Assembly (NCBI GenBank): GCA_014773175.1
Contig: VXCM01000348.1
Span: 62,001-126,000 of the forward strand
DNA: 64,000 nt
From: Lucifuga dentata
Lineage: Eukaryota > Chordata > Actinopteri > Ophidiiformes > Bythitidae
Direction: 5' to 3'
The notes beneath the pieces were generated by a model. That model worked only from the letters and a program-made list of their open reading frames with translations. It did no database searches and was not told the DNA's origin. Numbering within the stretch: the stretch's first letter is position 1; each line of letters opens with the position of its first letter. Positions 1-12,044 of the stretch are shown piece by piece. The position numbers and the translations under genes were made by a program.

Positions 1-629
1 TTTGTTTTGAAGGTAAGCAAACATGTAACAAGCAACTTTAACAAACAGCTTGTATGTCATTCCTTCTGATTTTGCCTTTTATATCTTAAACTTGAATCAC
101 TTTTCTCATACAAACAAGAAGAGATCTTTTACTAGGCTCAGTAGGGCAACAATTTCATTTCCAGTTTGTTTTTTTCTCTTTTATTTTTTCTTTTTCCCTT
201 TTTATTCCTTTTTTCCTTTTTCTCTTTTTTCTTGTTTTTTCTCTTTTTTCCCATTTTTTTCCTTTTTTCCCCTTTTTCTTTTTCCCTTTTTTCTTTTTCC
301 TTTTCCCCCTTTTTTCTTTTTCCCCTTTTTTCCCTTTTTCCCCTTTTCTTTTTTCCCATTTTTCCTTCTTTTTTCCTTTTTTTTCTTCTTTTTTTTTTCA
401 TTTTTTATCTCCAGTTTGCAATACCTACTCATAATGGAGTATTACCACCCTACAAATGCTGTGGCCAACACCTTTGCCTTCTCTCAGCAGCCACGTCGGA
501 AGATATGCTGCTTAGAATAGTGGAAAAACTGGCTGCTGTGTTTACGAAGGACCAGCTAGTGTGGCTGGTAGACTAAGAAGTGAGTTTGCACAAGGTGTGT
601 GACGCTGACACTTTACTGATCTTCGCCAG
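1..629 (+). other. clspn intron with long polypyrimidine tract
   Basis: Intronic sequence upstream of the penultimate clspn coding exon. From about 166 to 410 the plus strand is almost pure T and C, in a T(4-6)C(2-5) pattern, and ends in TCTCCAG at 408-414. Reading frames through the tract are low-complexity artefacts. The sequence after 414 has no donor or claspin similarity that I can recognise, so I do not call an exon there. Confidence 0.7.
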
Positions 630-1827
630 GTGAGGAGAGGTTCGCTACTAAGTCAGCCGCAATCAGTCCTCCAGAAGCTGGCTTCGATATCAGAGGGAAA
701 CCTCCTGGCCCCCAGAAACAGCCGCGGGTTTCTCTTCCAAACGCTGTCTCCTGAAAAGGATACCGCATCTTCAGCTGCCACGCAGAAGCAGGTGAGCGAG
801 AGGAGAGTTTCTTTAACATGCTAGGTCTTTAGTATTTGTCCAAAAAAAAGATACAGGAGTTGAGACAAACCTCAGCGATACTGTCTAACCTCATCAATGC
901 ACAATGAATTATACTGGAAGAAAGAAGTTTATCACATTTTTCAGAGCTTAGGTTGAAAAACAACTTGACACAAAAATTTCTTAAACATAAAGTTTCTTGT
1001 CAGATGTTGCGTTTGAGTCACATATCAGCTCAGAGGGCTTCCCCTTAAAATCTAGTCAAACATATTACAAAACGAGCCATATGAGTACAAAAATGGTAAA
1101 AAAAAAAATTCACATTTGCCAATTTTGTGGTCTGCCTTAGCCCTCACCTGGCTTGGTTTCCAAACCCTGGGTTGTTTTTGGAAAGTATTTTGTATTTTAG
1201 TGTTTATTTTAGCACAGAGTTTGGTGTGGCTGCTCAGCGTGACAGTCGTGAGGCGGTGAGGGAATTTTATTCTGACATTTGCTACATTATGCCACTAGAT
1301 GGAGCCAAAGTCCACACTTACCTTTGTGGGTTTAAAACTAGTGTTGCTTAAAAGTTACAACCTTTGTCAAGAGATTTAACATTGAGGATGTTATTAATGC
1401 TGGAGTATATTTAGGATCTATTTTGTTTGTCCTCTATTATGCATTTTTGTTTTATTATGTCACTTCACACAACTGTGAAATAAGCAATAAAATAAAAGCG
1501 TAATGGTTTCAATACAGAGATAACTCAGTGCTTTTTTTGAAATTTTGCAAAAGTCAATTCTATTCATTTATTCTTTCACTTCATGAATATTTGATTACAT
1601 GTGCACACGTTAAATCTGTCGGTGTTCACCAAGCTTTGGTTTTGTTTCATCAAAGAGCCTTAGCATTGCGAAAAGGTTTTAATTGTGGCCTGTGTGATCC
1701 TCAGATGAAAAAAAGGAGCCAGTTGGAGCCCATGAATCCAACAGCCAAGAGGATCTGCAGGGAGAACAACCCCGAACGACAGACAAAAGGCCCCCAGAGG
1801 AGTATCTTCAGCTTCCTGAACAACTGA
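630..1827 (+). CDS. clspn: Claspin, last two coding exons (3' end of gene)
   Basis: Claspin is a nuclear adaptor at replication forks that brings Chk1 to ATR. Two coding exons are visible: 630-791, preceded by AG at 628-629 and followed by a GTGAGC donor, and 1705-1827, preceded by TCAG and ending in TGA. Both are in phase 0. The first exon carries GSLLSQPQSVLQKLA and APRNSRGFLFQTLSPEK, which match the C-terminal region of vertebrate claspin as I recall it. The protein ends in QRSIFSFLNN, like the RSIFKYLES end of human claspin. The rest of the gene lies upstream of the window. The neighbouring genes are those flanking human CLSPN, which supports the call. I could not place any earlier coding exon within bases 1-629. 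Confidence 0.9.
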
Positions 1828-2256
1828 GGATGTGAAACAATAACTGAATAATAATAATCAGCAGCAGCAGGACAGGAAGGTAATTCTTTTATTCCCAGCT
1901 TCAGGATTTCACCAGCCAGCAAGACTTTTGAAATGAGGTTCAGAACATCACCAAATACACTCAACAGATCATCTGCATGTAAGAATGTTTACATTACCCT
2001 AAAAGGAAACCACTATAGGATCTTTTTAATGTTTCACCTCATGAACATTTTTACACGCATTGTCCGGCAGTTCACGTGTGTGTGTGTCTCATTTTAATCA
2101 TCTGCCATGCCAATACAGGCATTTATCTTGTCACAATGTACTTGACTATTTGGACTGTTTGTTGTAAGTCCATTTAAAAAGTTTTATTGTGTAAATAGGT
2201 TTAATTGGGTTTTTAATGATTACAGATTTTTGTATGATTTAAATGTTTAGTTTGTA

Positions 2257-2262
2257 AATAAA
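2257..2262 (+). terminator. clspn: clspn polyadenylation signal
   Basis: A canonical AATAAA lies 430 bp after the clspn stop codon, followed within 30 bases by T-rich sequence. It gives a 3' UTR of about 450 bp. The earlier AATAAA near 1485 lies in the last intron and cannot serve the full-length mRNA. Confidence 0.65.
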
Positions 2263-2678
2263 AGTGTATTTTAAGACATTTCTCTGACTACTTTAATCTT
2301 TCAGAGGCCAACGTTATCGATTATAGCATGGCAAATGGATATTCAACAGTTACAAAACAGCATAAGTGGTAAACATTCTCGTGGTTTTTACATAAGTGTT
2401 CTGTTTGTGACGCTGGTTATTTAACTTCGATGGAATCTCACCAATGACTATTGGTGCAAGCAAGTTTATATCACATATCAAAGGAGGACATCTGTATGGC
2501 TTCAACTATAGTGATGAAGTGATACAAAGATGGATGACCCTAACATTTGAGAGAAGAACGTGCATGTTCTCATCTCTGAGTATGTAAGTGTGAATGAAGC
2601 AATAATGTAGATGCAGCATCATAATTATAGTTCAGTGTGTAGGAACATAATGTCATCAACATCCTCAACAACAAGATT

Positions 2679-3236
2679 TTAAAGGATCATACCAGCCATT
2701 TTCCATGTTTGAGCCTAATATATTTGATTTTCATTTTCAGAATGAACTGGTTTCAGTTTATTGGTTTCAGTTCATTCTGAATGAAGAACATTAAAATCAA
2801 GACTGAGAGACTGAGATTGAGACTTGAAACGTTCTCGGGATAGGTAATCCATCATTGCGAACGTATATTTGATGTATATTCAGGGATTTTTTTTTTTTTA
2901 GTTCTGTAATTTTAGCATTTAAGCACAATAAAAAGCATGGAGTGAATGTATGTCTCCATCGGGGAATATAGTCCCAAAAGTAGACCTGCGTTTATCGAAA
3001 AATTTAAACGACCGTGGCTTCATAAGGCTGCGTAACTATTAGCAGGTGAAACATCGATTTTTACGGTGGGTGTATCACTTGAATGTTTGATTTTGAAAGA
3101 TTAAGAGATTTTGCAAAATATCAGGAATGCTGAAATACAGTTTTATCCTTTTGGAAATGGTTGTCGGTAATGTAACATGTATGAAAATTGAATATATTAG
3201 GCTCAAACATGCAAAATGTCCAGTATGGTCCTTTAA
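2679..3236. mobile_element. TTAA-flanked MITE, copy 1 of 6
   Basis: Begins TTAAAGGATCATACCAGCCA and ends with its inverted complement, CAGTATGGTCCTTTAA. Inverted arms are about 70 bp. The interior contains the family marker GGGAATATAGTCCCAAAAG, here in the same orientation as copies 3 and 6. Part of the 5' arm is deleted, so the copy is shorter than the others. There is no transposase frame. TTAA on both sides suggests a piggyBac-like non-autonomous element. Confidence 0.8.
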
Positions 3237-4604
3237 GTACTGTATTTAAACTGACCAGAGACTCATCCATCAGTTTTTCAATTCTTTCTCCCTTTTTGCA
3301 TTAAGTCTTTTTACTAACAATAAAACCATATAGTCCATTCATAAGAACATATTTCCTGATAGCATTATATTTTCATTATTAATATTAGTAACACTCAAAC
3401 TGTTTGTAAAGATATGTATATTTGGGACCAATGTATTGCAGGGTTTTTGTTTGTTTTGTTTTTTTGGTCACAGGATGAGCTTAACTACAGCACAATAATT
3501 TGTTAAAAGCTGTATGAAATATCTTTCCCTTGATGGTTTAGAAACGGCAATAGAAACATTTTTCTTTCAAATATATTTTCCCCATAAAAGTAAGTCTCGG
3601 ACAGAAGCTACATCTTTACATATACATTCTTCGCACGCCTCTTGAAGATAGCCGTGGTCCACTTAACTACAGCAGAGCTTTCTGCAGAGACTTTGCTGTG
3701 AATGTCAGTTGAATTAGGTGGGCAGACTGAGCATTTCCTACAATAACATCAAGGTTACACGCAAAAGTCCACTAGAATCCACTGATGGGGCACAGAAGGA
3801 AGGAAATTTAGACTGAAGCTTTGTAACCTCTCTTTCCACTGAAGCAGTCTATTTTTAGGTGGAGAGGGAAAGATTTGAAACAATACCATTTATACAGTAA
3901 GCTACAATTCTCTACTTGTCCTTCACTGATAATCTTCACTGTTCTGGACTTCTTTGACTCTTTATTTCACTTTTGCTTCCCGGGTTAAAGCATAATTGCA
4001 GTTTAGAGACTAATGGTTCGGTAAATGGCTAATAATAGGTTTGTGTTAAAGGGAGGGACCTCTAACGAGCCCTTTCAACTCTCTCCGTCTCATTAGTGGC
4101 CACAGTGATTAGGAGGAGGTCCCGGGGTTAGGACAGGCACAGGAGGCCCCATTACACATCATTAGGGGCCAATGCCAAAAGGGTCTGGAATGAGCCCCAT
4201 GGTGGACCTGGGCAATCGTGAGCTCCTGTAGCTGCAGGTATATTGGCAGGCAGGTCGGCTTAATCCTGTGTTCATTCAATCATATTATTTTTACCTTCAT
4301 CAAAGAGGTTATGATCTGATTGTCTATCAGTCTAAAATATCAAAGATCTCCATCTGCGATTTGCATTATCACTTTCTGAGCATAACTGTGCAACTAATTG
4401 AGATAAAGAACTCCTTCCAACTCCTAAGGCTCAGTTTGCAGGGTCAAGAAACCATTTTTAATTAGGATTTAATATGAATCATATCTTTGCATTCATCTCG
4501 ACAGAGATTTTTTTTTTCCTTTTATTCGTTCGTGGGTTTTTTTAATGCTCTGTCCATCTTTGTCTTCACAACAATTTAAATCCATGCATCCTTCTACAGA
4601 TTTA

Positions 4605-4645
4605 ATTTAAAGTCTTTGTTGATCCCAAAAGGGAATTAGGAGGTC
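4605..4645. repeat. Possible retroelement 3' tail fragment
   Basis: TCTTTGTTGATCCCAAAAGG resembles the TTTATTGATCCC-GGGAAATTC tails found at the 3' ends of many fish LINE and SINE copies (recalled). Only a short relic is visible, with no body. The call is tentative. Confidence 0.35.
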
Positions 4646-5640
4646 AGCACAGCAAGCCAAAGCCCCACAAACTCCCACTTTACTCCACACTTGAAATAAA
4701 AGCTGGGGAAGGTTACATGTTTTGGCATCGGGGCCCGGCTGCTAAATATCTAGAGGACATAGATCTGACTTTATTCAGATTAGGAGAAGGAGAGAATGCA
4801 GAGTGTGGAATAATTGAAGACAAACATGAGCTCTAGCACCCAAGGCTCTCTGCTGTGCTGTCTGTGTGCATGCGCTCACGTCCACGAGTCCATGTGTGTC
4901 TGCTCACATCTGTGCTGAAAATAAAAATGTATTAGGGTTTGCAAAGCTCCCCGTGCTGGGTTAGTGTTTCAGTTTAGCATGTCTTGGCTGATTTAACACT
5001 TTGCTAGAGATTGAGAGCGCTGAGCTGTAGGCTTGAGGGTCCAGGAGGTTTTTCTCTTTACAGTATCTGATGCTGTGAATCTCATCGCTGGGGATCTGAC
5101 AGAGTAGCTGGTGGGTGCTGGCCGCCTTCAGCCATTGTCACAGCCGAGTCTGGTGTTGGAACAGATATGGAGCCGAACTGAGGGAAGTGGGTCATAATGC
5201 TGCAGGCTGTGTACAATTCAAACAAGGTCTTATTATGCACAAGGTAAGTCTTGCTCCTTTTTTTTAGTCTTTGTGAGAGAAAGGAGAGAGGGTTAGCATG
5301 GCAATAATCTTTCTTCCCCAAGGCGGCCGTACAGATGACCTCTCAGTGTCTGTGTCTCTATCAGCCCCATCAGTGTCCTCTGCTGCTGGCTTTTGTAACC
5401 AGAGTTTTTCTGTTTTTAAGAGAGAGTGAGATGGAAAGAGTGAGATGATTTTGCATGTGACGAAGCCTTGGGCGGACGGCTTCGTTTGATGTATTTTTTA
5501 TGTGCTTAGGCTACTAGTGAACGATGGGGAGGTGGGGGGGGAGGAAGGACGCCTGCAGCTGATGTACTTGAATGGGGATGTTGTGGAAGGAGAGAGAGGC
5601 GAGGGAGGAAGAAAGGGAGGGAGGAGGATAGGGATAGGAA

Positions 5641-5645
5641 TGTGT

Positions 5646-5690
<45 letters not shown>
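5641..5690. repeat. (GT)n microsatellite
   Basis: About 45 bp of alternating GT interrupted once by TATG. A second CA-rich run lies at about 5832-5860. These generate the low-complexity reading frames on both strands here. Confidence 0.9.
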
Positions 5691-5691
<1 letters not shown>

Positions 5692-7199
5692 TGATGGTGA
5701 GGGGAGGATGTGAGCTTTTCTGCCGCCAGCGACGACATGTCAGGGGATGAAGCAGGGTGGAGAGAGCGAGAGAACACTTGTTAAGTCTGTCTGATGTAGC
5801 CTGCCTGTAGCCCGCACCTCCAAAAAGCAAAACACACACACACACACTCACACACACACCAAACGACCACCATGCCCTCAGATCCAAGATAGGCAGTCCA
5901 TATTATAGTAGTTTGAAGAAGTTTCACATGACACCAAATCCTGCAGTCCTCCCTGCAATGCTTGGAGTTACCTGTCAGTGTTGCATTATGAGTAACATCG
6001 TGGATATCTTTATAATGCCTAAGCTTTTTTAAAGGAAGCTTAGTTTGAGCCCTCACAGAGTTAAATGACATTTCCCAATGTTTGATTATGGTTTTTGGAC
6101 ACACAACAGGGGCGACTGATTTTGTCATTTATATCAGGAATGATTAGAATAATAATCTGATACCTACAGATAATGATCAGCACCAGTAATCTATATCTAT
6201 ATCTATATCTATAGATATAGATATAGTATATAGACCATACTGTAACCACAAATCATTTGTCTGCTTCAGTTTCATGATTTCCCTAAAACGCCTTTTGACA
6301 ACTAAAGTAAGAGTAGAAAGAGTTTTTCCACTTGTGCCTCTTTATTCTGCAACAAGTCTATTAATTAATGCAACAAGCTATTTCTCTTTATTGTTTAACA
6401 TTAGTGCAGGATTGTGGCTCTAACAAGAAAGAAAGTACTCCTGTGGTTCTCAAAAAGTTGATATAAACTGTTGCTGTACCAGAAAGCAAATGAAATAAAT
6501 GTTGCTGCTGCTGAACTCCACTGTGTACCTAAAATGGAAATATTTCAATCTGAGATTATGTTCTATATGAAGAGGTCATTTGGTTGATGGATTGAATAGA
6601 ATATTTGTATTAGAAAGAAAGACTGTTGAGTTGTTCAAATCTAATTTTTAATTTCACCCCGTTGTACCGAATCCAGAGCAAAAGTCTCAGCTGTGTATAT
6701 CTCAAAATCTGAGCAACATAACTCCAAACATAGCTGCCAAGGAGACATGAGGGAAGATATTTATTTGGAATTTGGGTGAACTGGCCCTTTAAAGCACTTC
6801 AGATGATTTTTTTTGTTTTTTCAATATATGTGCAATGAGGCAACCTTTGAGTCATTGTTATGAAGGAAAGAAGCTCTATAAGTATTTATATGAATATTAT
6901 GACACAATCTGATTTTTTTTTTCCAGGGCTGACAAGCCTGGTAATTAGCTTAACACCACGCATCACGTGGCTGTGATAAAAGCCTTTTCCACAGTCAAAA
7001 CCATATTTCAGTACAATCACAAGAACATCTCAGTAACATGACAATCGGCTCATTCACAGCCTGTTTCCTCCTGTTCCAGTTACGAAACCAGTCAGGCTAT
7101 TTTCCCAGAACAACACTGGGAGAGAGGATGGGAGGAGGAGAGAGGAAGGGGAAGATAAACATCTCATAGGAGGGACGGAGCAGGAAATTGGGTGGGCGC

Positions 7200-7339
7200 A
7201 GTGTCCAGTTTCTCCACGGAAGAGCTAACTCGCAATTTAAGGTAAGGATAAACGAGGGCCCCACGCGAAAAGATTCACGAATCCGTCTCAGTCATTTCAC
7301 CAACACAGCCGGTAAACGGGAAGAAAGGAGGTCTGTAGC

Positions 7340-7378
<39 letters not shown>

Positions 7379-8060
7379 GCGGCGCTGATATGGGGTGAGC
7401 GACGCTGGATCACACCGTTACATAATGCGCAATGGACATTAAATGATTACCGATTTTTGCTTTTTTGTTATGATTATTACAAATTCTGCTTCGTCGGTTA
7501 TCCTTCGCCCGTTTCCATACATGGTGTCGGCTACAGCATTGCAGTGTATTCATTTATTCGTTTTTTTTTTTTAACCTTCATTGATTCTTTTTACCAAATG
7601 GTAAATATTCTGAAGCAACCGAGCGAAAATTTTCATATTTTCTGTCGTTTTCAGAGCAAAAATGGTCAAAAATTGTTTTAAAAAATGTTTTTTAGAAGCA
7701 TCGGTCCTGTTTGGCAGTATTTTGCCTTAAAAAAAAAAAAAATCACGTTAATGGCATCGATACTCAGGAAAGAAAAAAATAAGACCTGTTTAATAAGACT
7801 GTACGACACTATTGTTCCTCATCGTTATGATATTTCATTTGGAAATTCATTAATTTTACGTGGATATTCAGTTTTCGTCATCGAGGCGGGCGCGTCGTCT
7901 GTCCCTTACATGCGCGCTCCCGAGCGCCATGTTCGCTGTCCTTCAGCACCACGTGGACGCGTACATGGGGGGAGGANCGCTCCCGAGCGCCATGTTCGCT
8001 GTCCTTCAGCACCACGTGGACGCGTACATGGGGGGAGGAGGAGGAGGAGGGGACTGATTG
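7200..8060 (+). promoter_or_regulatory. Candidate promoter and noncoding first exon of the c1orf216-like gene
   Basis: A GC-richer stretch lies 0.9-1.7 kb upstream of the coding exon. Two plausible donors for a noncoding first exon are seen: TTTAAG|GTAAGG at 7241/7242 and TATGGG|GTGAGC near 7393. A (GA)n run sits at 7342-7375. A CpG-rich block at 7880-8050 contains a 62-bp assembly-type duplication around an N at 7977. The transcription start cannot be fixed from sequence alone. Confidence 0.35.
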
Positions 8061-8195
8061 ACAGCAGCCTGAAGTCAGGATTAGAGAAATTTCCATTCTG
8101 ATGAGACATGTAAATATTCGATGGTAATGGAAGTGGAGTGCGCAGCCCAGCCATAGTTATAGACATTATAAACAAGAGATGGTGCGACTCAGGAG

Positions 8196-8226
8196 TGTGC
8201 GTGCGTGCGTGCGTGCGTGCGTGCGT
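8196..8226. repeat. (GTGC)n microsatellite
   Basis: About seven units of GTGC/GCGT in tandem, in the presumed first intron of the c1orf216-like gene. Confidence 0.9.
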
Positions 8227-8925
8227 CTGCTAGTGTGTGTTGAGGTTTATTGTTCCAGCCTCATCCGTGTTTATCTAATTATTATATGCTGTCATTGATT
8301 CTTTTTAATACAGATTTTTAAGCCCCATTAAATACAAATTGCGTACCTTTTAAATCATTGCCAACAATTTCCAAAAACAGCCTTTTCAGTTTATTCATGT
8401 GTTTGTATTTTCTACGCTGCCACTGGCATTCATTCATATAATTACACTCTTACAATTAACTTGCAAAGCTGAAACTGCTTGAGATCCATTTAGTTTGGTT
8501 TATTTAGTTGTCATAGTAACTTTATAATCACATGGTAATACAGCCGAAAGCATGACTTGTTCTTCTTGCTTGTGGGAAGCTCCAACATCCCTGATTGGAG
8601 TCCACTGCCTTCATCAGAGAATTAACAAGCTGTGTTGTTGGAACCTCAAATCCAGAAGGCAAAATAGAACAAAACATGCACATTGAAAGGTCGATGTGAA
8701 TTAGTTTCTTGCACCTTTGGATGCTCACCAAAACTTCCAGCAGCAGCACAGAAGATATTTCAAAATGAGGTCTGTACAGTTTCCATGCTATACTGACATG
8801 AGCAGAAACTAATGGCTGCTTGGAAGATGCTACATACAATTAAAACGTGTCTACATCAGATTATTTGAAGTGCAAACTTTGTCCTTTCTTCCTGTCATTT
8901 CAGTGAGTCTCAGTCAAAGTCAGTG

Positions 8926-10017
8926 ATGCTTCAGCATCAGGACCAGCAGCTGATCTCAGCCTACAGAGGGCAAGGAGTCACCAACAACATGAAGTGTGAC
9001 AAGGACGGCAACTTTAACTTCCTGTCTGGCAAGGCTGATGAGAGCGCCCTGATGACCAGCAATGGAGGAGATGAAAACCGAAACCAGTTGCGCCCCCTTA
9101 ACCTGGGCCCAATGGGTCGTGACCCTCCAACCTCTTCTCCATCCTCTGGGCTTCATCACAGCTCAGGTCTCCTGTCACCTCGCTCCCGCTTGCCCTGCTG
9201 GAGCCCCCTGGAACCCCTGCCCGAAATTGAGAGTGGGGATGATGGATATGGCCGAGTGCCTCCTGATGGAGCAGAAGAAAGGAGGATGGAAGAAGAGGGA
9301 AACAGGATGGAAATGATGACTTATAATGAAGAGAAGCAAAGAGAAATAAAGGAGAGAATACTGCAGAGGAGGAAAAGCAGCCTATGCTTCAAAGGAGGGG
9401 AGGATCGGGAAGAAGCATGGCTGGACGATGGTGACGAATGGGGAGACAGCGATTCTGAATCCGAGCTCAGCTACCGGTCTGGCTGCAGCATGTCCTCCCT
9501 CAACATGGAGAGCGGAGGAGAAGGAGTGCTGATGGGAGGCTGGGACCGCATCGGAGTTGGAGAACCAAAGTTGAACCAAGAAGACATTGACCCTACCAGA
9601 AAGTGGGAGAGCAGCAGAGAGCCAGGAAGATGGAGGAGCGTCAGTCGGAAATCTCTGACAGGAGCTAGCCTGGGAAACAGCCTCCTGGAGGACATGGAGG
9701 GAGATCATGACAATGATAACCAGTCATCAGACTCAGATGGTGAGCTGCCAGAGTTCATGGACATTGTCTGGACCCTGCGAGACCGTGAGCGGTTCAAGGC
9801 CCAGGAGATGGAGAAGCACCAGGTGCAGCTGACAATGTACCGCCGCTTGGCACTGATCCGCTGGGTCCACACGTTGCAGAGCCGCGTCCAGGAGCAGCAG
9901 AACCGCTTACAGTCCAGCTTTGATGTCATCCTCACACACAGGAAGGAGCTGCTGCGCATGGGTGCTGTGGCGGCTGTGGGCACTGCCACACCCACCACCG
10001 CCGTCAGCCAATCATAG
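8926..10017 (+). CDS. c1orf216: C1orf216-like (UPF0500 family) protein
   Basis: A single coding exon of 363 codons. The acceptor TTTCAG at 8898-8903 opens the exon, and the first ATG at 8926 follows a 22-base 5' UTR remnant. The first two thirds are polar and acidic with SP-rich stretches, for example SPSSGLHHSSGLLSPRSR, and an acidic serine stretch DSDSESELSYRSGCSMSS. The C-terminal 90 residues look conserved and helical: LPEFMDIVWTLRDRERFKAQ, then QLTMYRRLALIRWVHTLQ, then QNRLQSSFDVILTHRKELLR. That segment fits the uncharacterised vertebrate C1orf216 family as I recall it, and the position between clspn and psmb2 is that of human C1orf216. No signal peptide or membrane segment is seen. The function is unknown; a coiled-coil-type adaptor is possible but not shown. 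Confidence 0.82.
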   Translation: MLQHQDQQLISAYRGQGVTNNMKCDKDGNFNFLSGKADESALMTSNGGDENRNQLRPLNLGPMGRDPPTSSPSSGLHHSSGLLSPRSRLPCWSPLEPLPEIESGDDGYGRVPPDGAEERRMEEEGNRMEMMTYNEEKQREIKERILQRRKSSLCFKGGEDREEAWLDDGDEWGDSDSESELSYRSGCSMSSLNMESGGEGVLMGGWDRIGVGEPKLNQEDIDPTRKWESSREPGRWRSVSRKSLTGASLGNSLLEDMEGDHDNDNQSSDSDGELPEFMDIVWTLRDRERFKAQEMEKHQVQLTMYRRLALIRWVHTLQSRVQEQQNRLQSSFDVILTHRKELLRMGAVAAVGTATPTTAVSQS

Positions 10018-10479
10018 AGAAAGGGGAGGAACTGAGAGGGCCTGAAAGGGTTAATAAGAGGAATGGAGCGTAAAAGGAATTTTAAGGACAGTTGGACATG
10101 TTTTTGTGTCCAAGACATTACCTGGAAAATCTCCAATCCTCTTCCATGTCATTTTGACATTTCACAATGATGTAACATGTTCTTGTTCCTATTCATTTCG
10201 TGTCCCATCTAGAGCTGATTCTGGAGGAATCAACTCTGGTGTCTACACACAAAAGAAATGTATTCCTTTGGATGTATTATGATAAAAACAAAGAGATGTG
10301 ATATTTATCATGAGATGAATATAATGTTTATATCAAAAATGTTCTATGTGTGTATGCTGTCAGAAACAAAATATATTGGAAAACATATAAGATTACCATT
10401 AGAATAGTTTATACCCTGAGATGATAATGTATATATTGTTCATTATACAGTATGTGTATGATAAAAACTGAAGCCAATT

Positions 10480-10485
10480 AATAAA
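10480..10485 (+). terminator. Polyadenylation signal of the c1orf216-like gene
   Basis: AATAAA 460 bp after the stop codon, followed by T/G-rich sequence (TTATTTTTGTTCATGTG). It fits a compact 3' UTR. Confidence 0.6.
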
Positions 10486-10972
10486 TTGACCTTACATCTG
10501 AAAAGTTATTTTTGTTCATGTGTTAATATAAGACCACACTCCATCATAAATTTGATCAAGTAGTCCCACATTGTTTGTCTCAAATGAACAGTTTGCTAGC
10601 TCTGATGCAGTATTATCCTATTTAGAATGAATAAGTATTAGGGGAAGGCCAGAGAGTTGGAATTTCCTTGAAAACCCAGAGCCTTCATTTCGTTGCAGAT
10701 CGTCATGTTAATTTCAAGCAGGAGGTTTATCAAAGCTCTCTCAGTGCAGATAGGACTAAAGCAGGGCGCTTTAATCTGCTATATAGTTGCATAAAATGTG
10801 TATTTCCGCCTTTGGGCAAATGACCTTTAAACAATTGTGTCTTTGTCAGCTGAACAAAGTTGGTTCCTATCTTCTCATCACACGGGGTGGAGTGTGATGA
10901 GAAATGTGTGATCTGCAAGGAGTGTGATAGCCGTGTGAGGCATAAGCGTCAATCCTTATAGGCACGGCTGTT

Positions 10973-10986
10973 GCCGCGGGCATCAT

Positions 10987-11026
<40 letters not shown>

Positions 11027-11206
11027 TGTGTGTGTTCACAGAGATGCCAGCCTCATTGCCACCCTATAATCTCCACTCTGAGTTGAGCTGGTCGCATTAG
11101 GCCCCCGGGGAGCCTGTCAGTCTGCGCCCCGGGCCCTGCAGGTCCTATCCAGCCCCAGTGAACAGACGCCGGTCCGGTTGTGCGCAAAAAAGCCAACCCC
11201 GGGGGC
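10973..11206. promoter_or_regulatory. Cluster of AP-2-type GCC(N3)GGG/C motifs
   Basis: Four matches within 235 bp: GCCGCGGGC at 10973, GCCCCCGGG at 11101, GCCCCGGGC at 11126, and the reverse-strand match CCCCGGGGGC at 11197. The surrounding sequence is GC-rich and unlike its AT-rich neighbours, apart from a TG run at about 10989-11034. A regulatory role is inferred only. Confidence 0.3.
10989..11034. repeat. (TG)n microsatellite
   Basis: About 20 TG units, with one TC interruption near the end. Confidence 0.9.
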
Positions 11207-11961
11207 AAGTTTGAGATAATCCCCGGTATACCTCCTAACCTAACTCCCGTTTATGTTTTATAAGCTTATCGCCTCTCTTGGACGCAGGCATTGCAGTAGG
11301 AATTTACATATTGATCTCTTGTTCGTTTGCTGAAGCTGGATGTTTTTGAGGCATCAACGCAGTGCGGATAACACGTTTACACTGGAATTGTGGCTTGTAC
11401 AAGCAGCCATATCCAAATAAAAACATCTCAGAAGAACAATAAATGCATTTGATGAGGATTTTGTAAACCACGTTACAGCGTTATTCTAACACTGTCAAAC
11501 AAAGAAATTAGCCCAAAAAACCTAACCCTAAAGACACAAACCCAAAAGACCAATTGTGATCCGTGTTTTAATGCATCATACTGACACTTTTTTGTAAACT
11601 ATAAAGCTGTGGACTTTTATCACTGACATTAGTTTATAAAGAGATGTTTGCTATCTAAACTCTCATCATGCCATACTGAAAACCCATAAAAATGTTTGGG
11701 GCTTTACTTTCCATCCCTGCGCCTCAATCTGAGCACATTCCCCGGTGTTACACCGCAGGGGCCCATGCTGTTTGCGCGCTGAAAGAGCGCATTAAGCAGA
11801 CTTAGGTGCGTCACTGTCTTTGCCATAAACCCAGTAATTGATTGCTAAATTTTACTAAATTTAGCTATATAAAATAAAAATCCCCCGAGAGAATTTCATA
11901 TACCTAACTGTGAGGAGTCACAAGCATGTCTCTGAATGACTAATGGTATATAAGCCAGCGT

Positions 11962-12044
11962 CCACTAGGGGGAGACAAATCACCACACACCCATCGGCCC
12001 TCTCTGTTGTCTAGTTATTTCATGTTACTGACGCCAGGGGGCAG
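11962..12044 (+). promoter_or_regulatory. Two tandem CTCF-like motifs
   Basis: CCACTAGGGGGAGA at 11962 and ACGCCAGGGGGCAG at 12031 each match about 12 of 14 positions of the CTCF core CCASYAGRKGGCRS, in the same orientation and about 70 bp apart. Binding is not shown by sequence alone. Confidence 0.4.

Larger units (their letters stand above)
2263..7200. other. Intergenic region between clspn and the c1orf216-like gene
   Basis: No gene is supported. The stretch holds one TTAA-flanked MITE (2679-3236), a retroelement-tail-like TTGATCCCAAAAGGGAATT near 4620-4637, a GT microsatellite at about 5641-5690, a CA run near 5832-5860, and a palindromic ATCTAT/ATAGAT microsatellite at about 6190-6236. 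A relatively GC-rich block at 4020-4260 without simple repeats could be regulatory, but there is no direct evidence. Reading frames here translate simple repeats. Confidence 0.6.

Noticed and set aside
50..576. Overlapping frames through the pyrimidine tract, rich in Phe/Ser or Lys/Glu
   Set aside because: They are translations of low-complexity T/C sequence inside a clspn intron and match no claspin segment.
415..576. Possible exon after TCTCCAG at 414
   Set aside because: No donor follows before stops in the relevant frames, and the peptide does not resemble claspin.
1484..1495. clspn polyadenylation signal at the intronic AATAAA
   Set aside because: It precedes the last coding exon; the signal at 2257 fits the full-length transcript.
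5498..5887. Thr-His and Val-Cys repeat frames on both strands
   Set aside because: They are translations of GT/CA microsatellites.
7915..8039. Tandem 62-bp repeat read as a CRISPR-like or regulatory array
   Set aside because: Only two copies separated by an N; this fits the assembly-join pattern.
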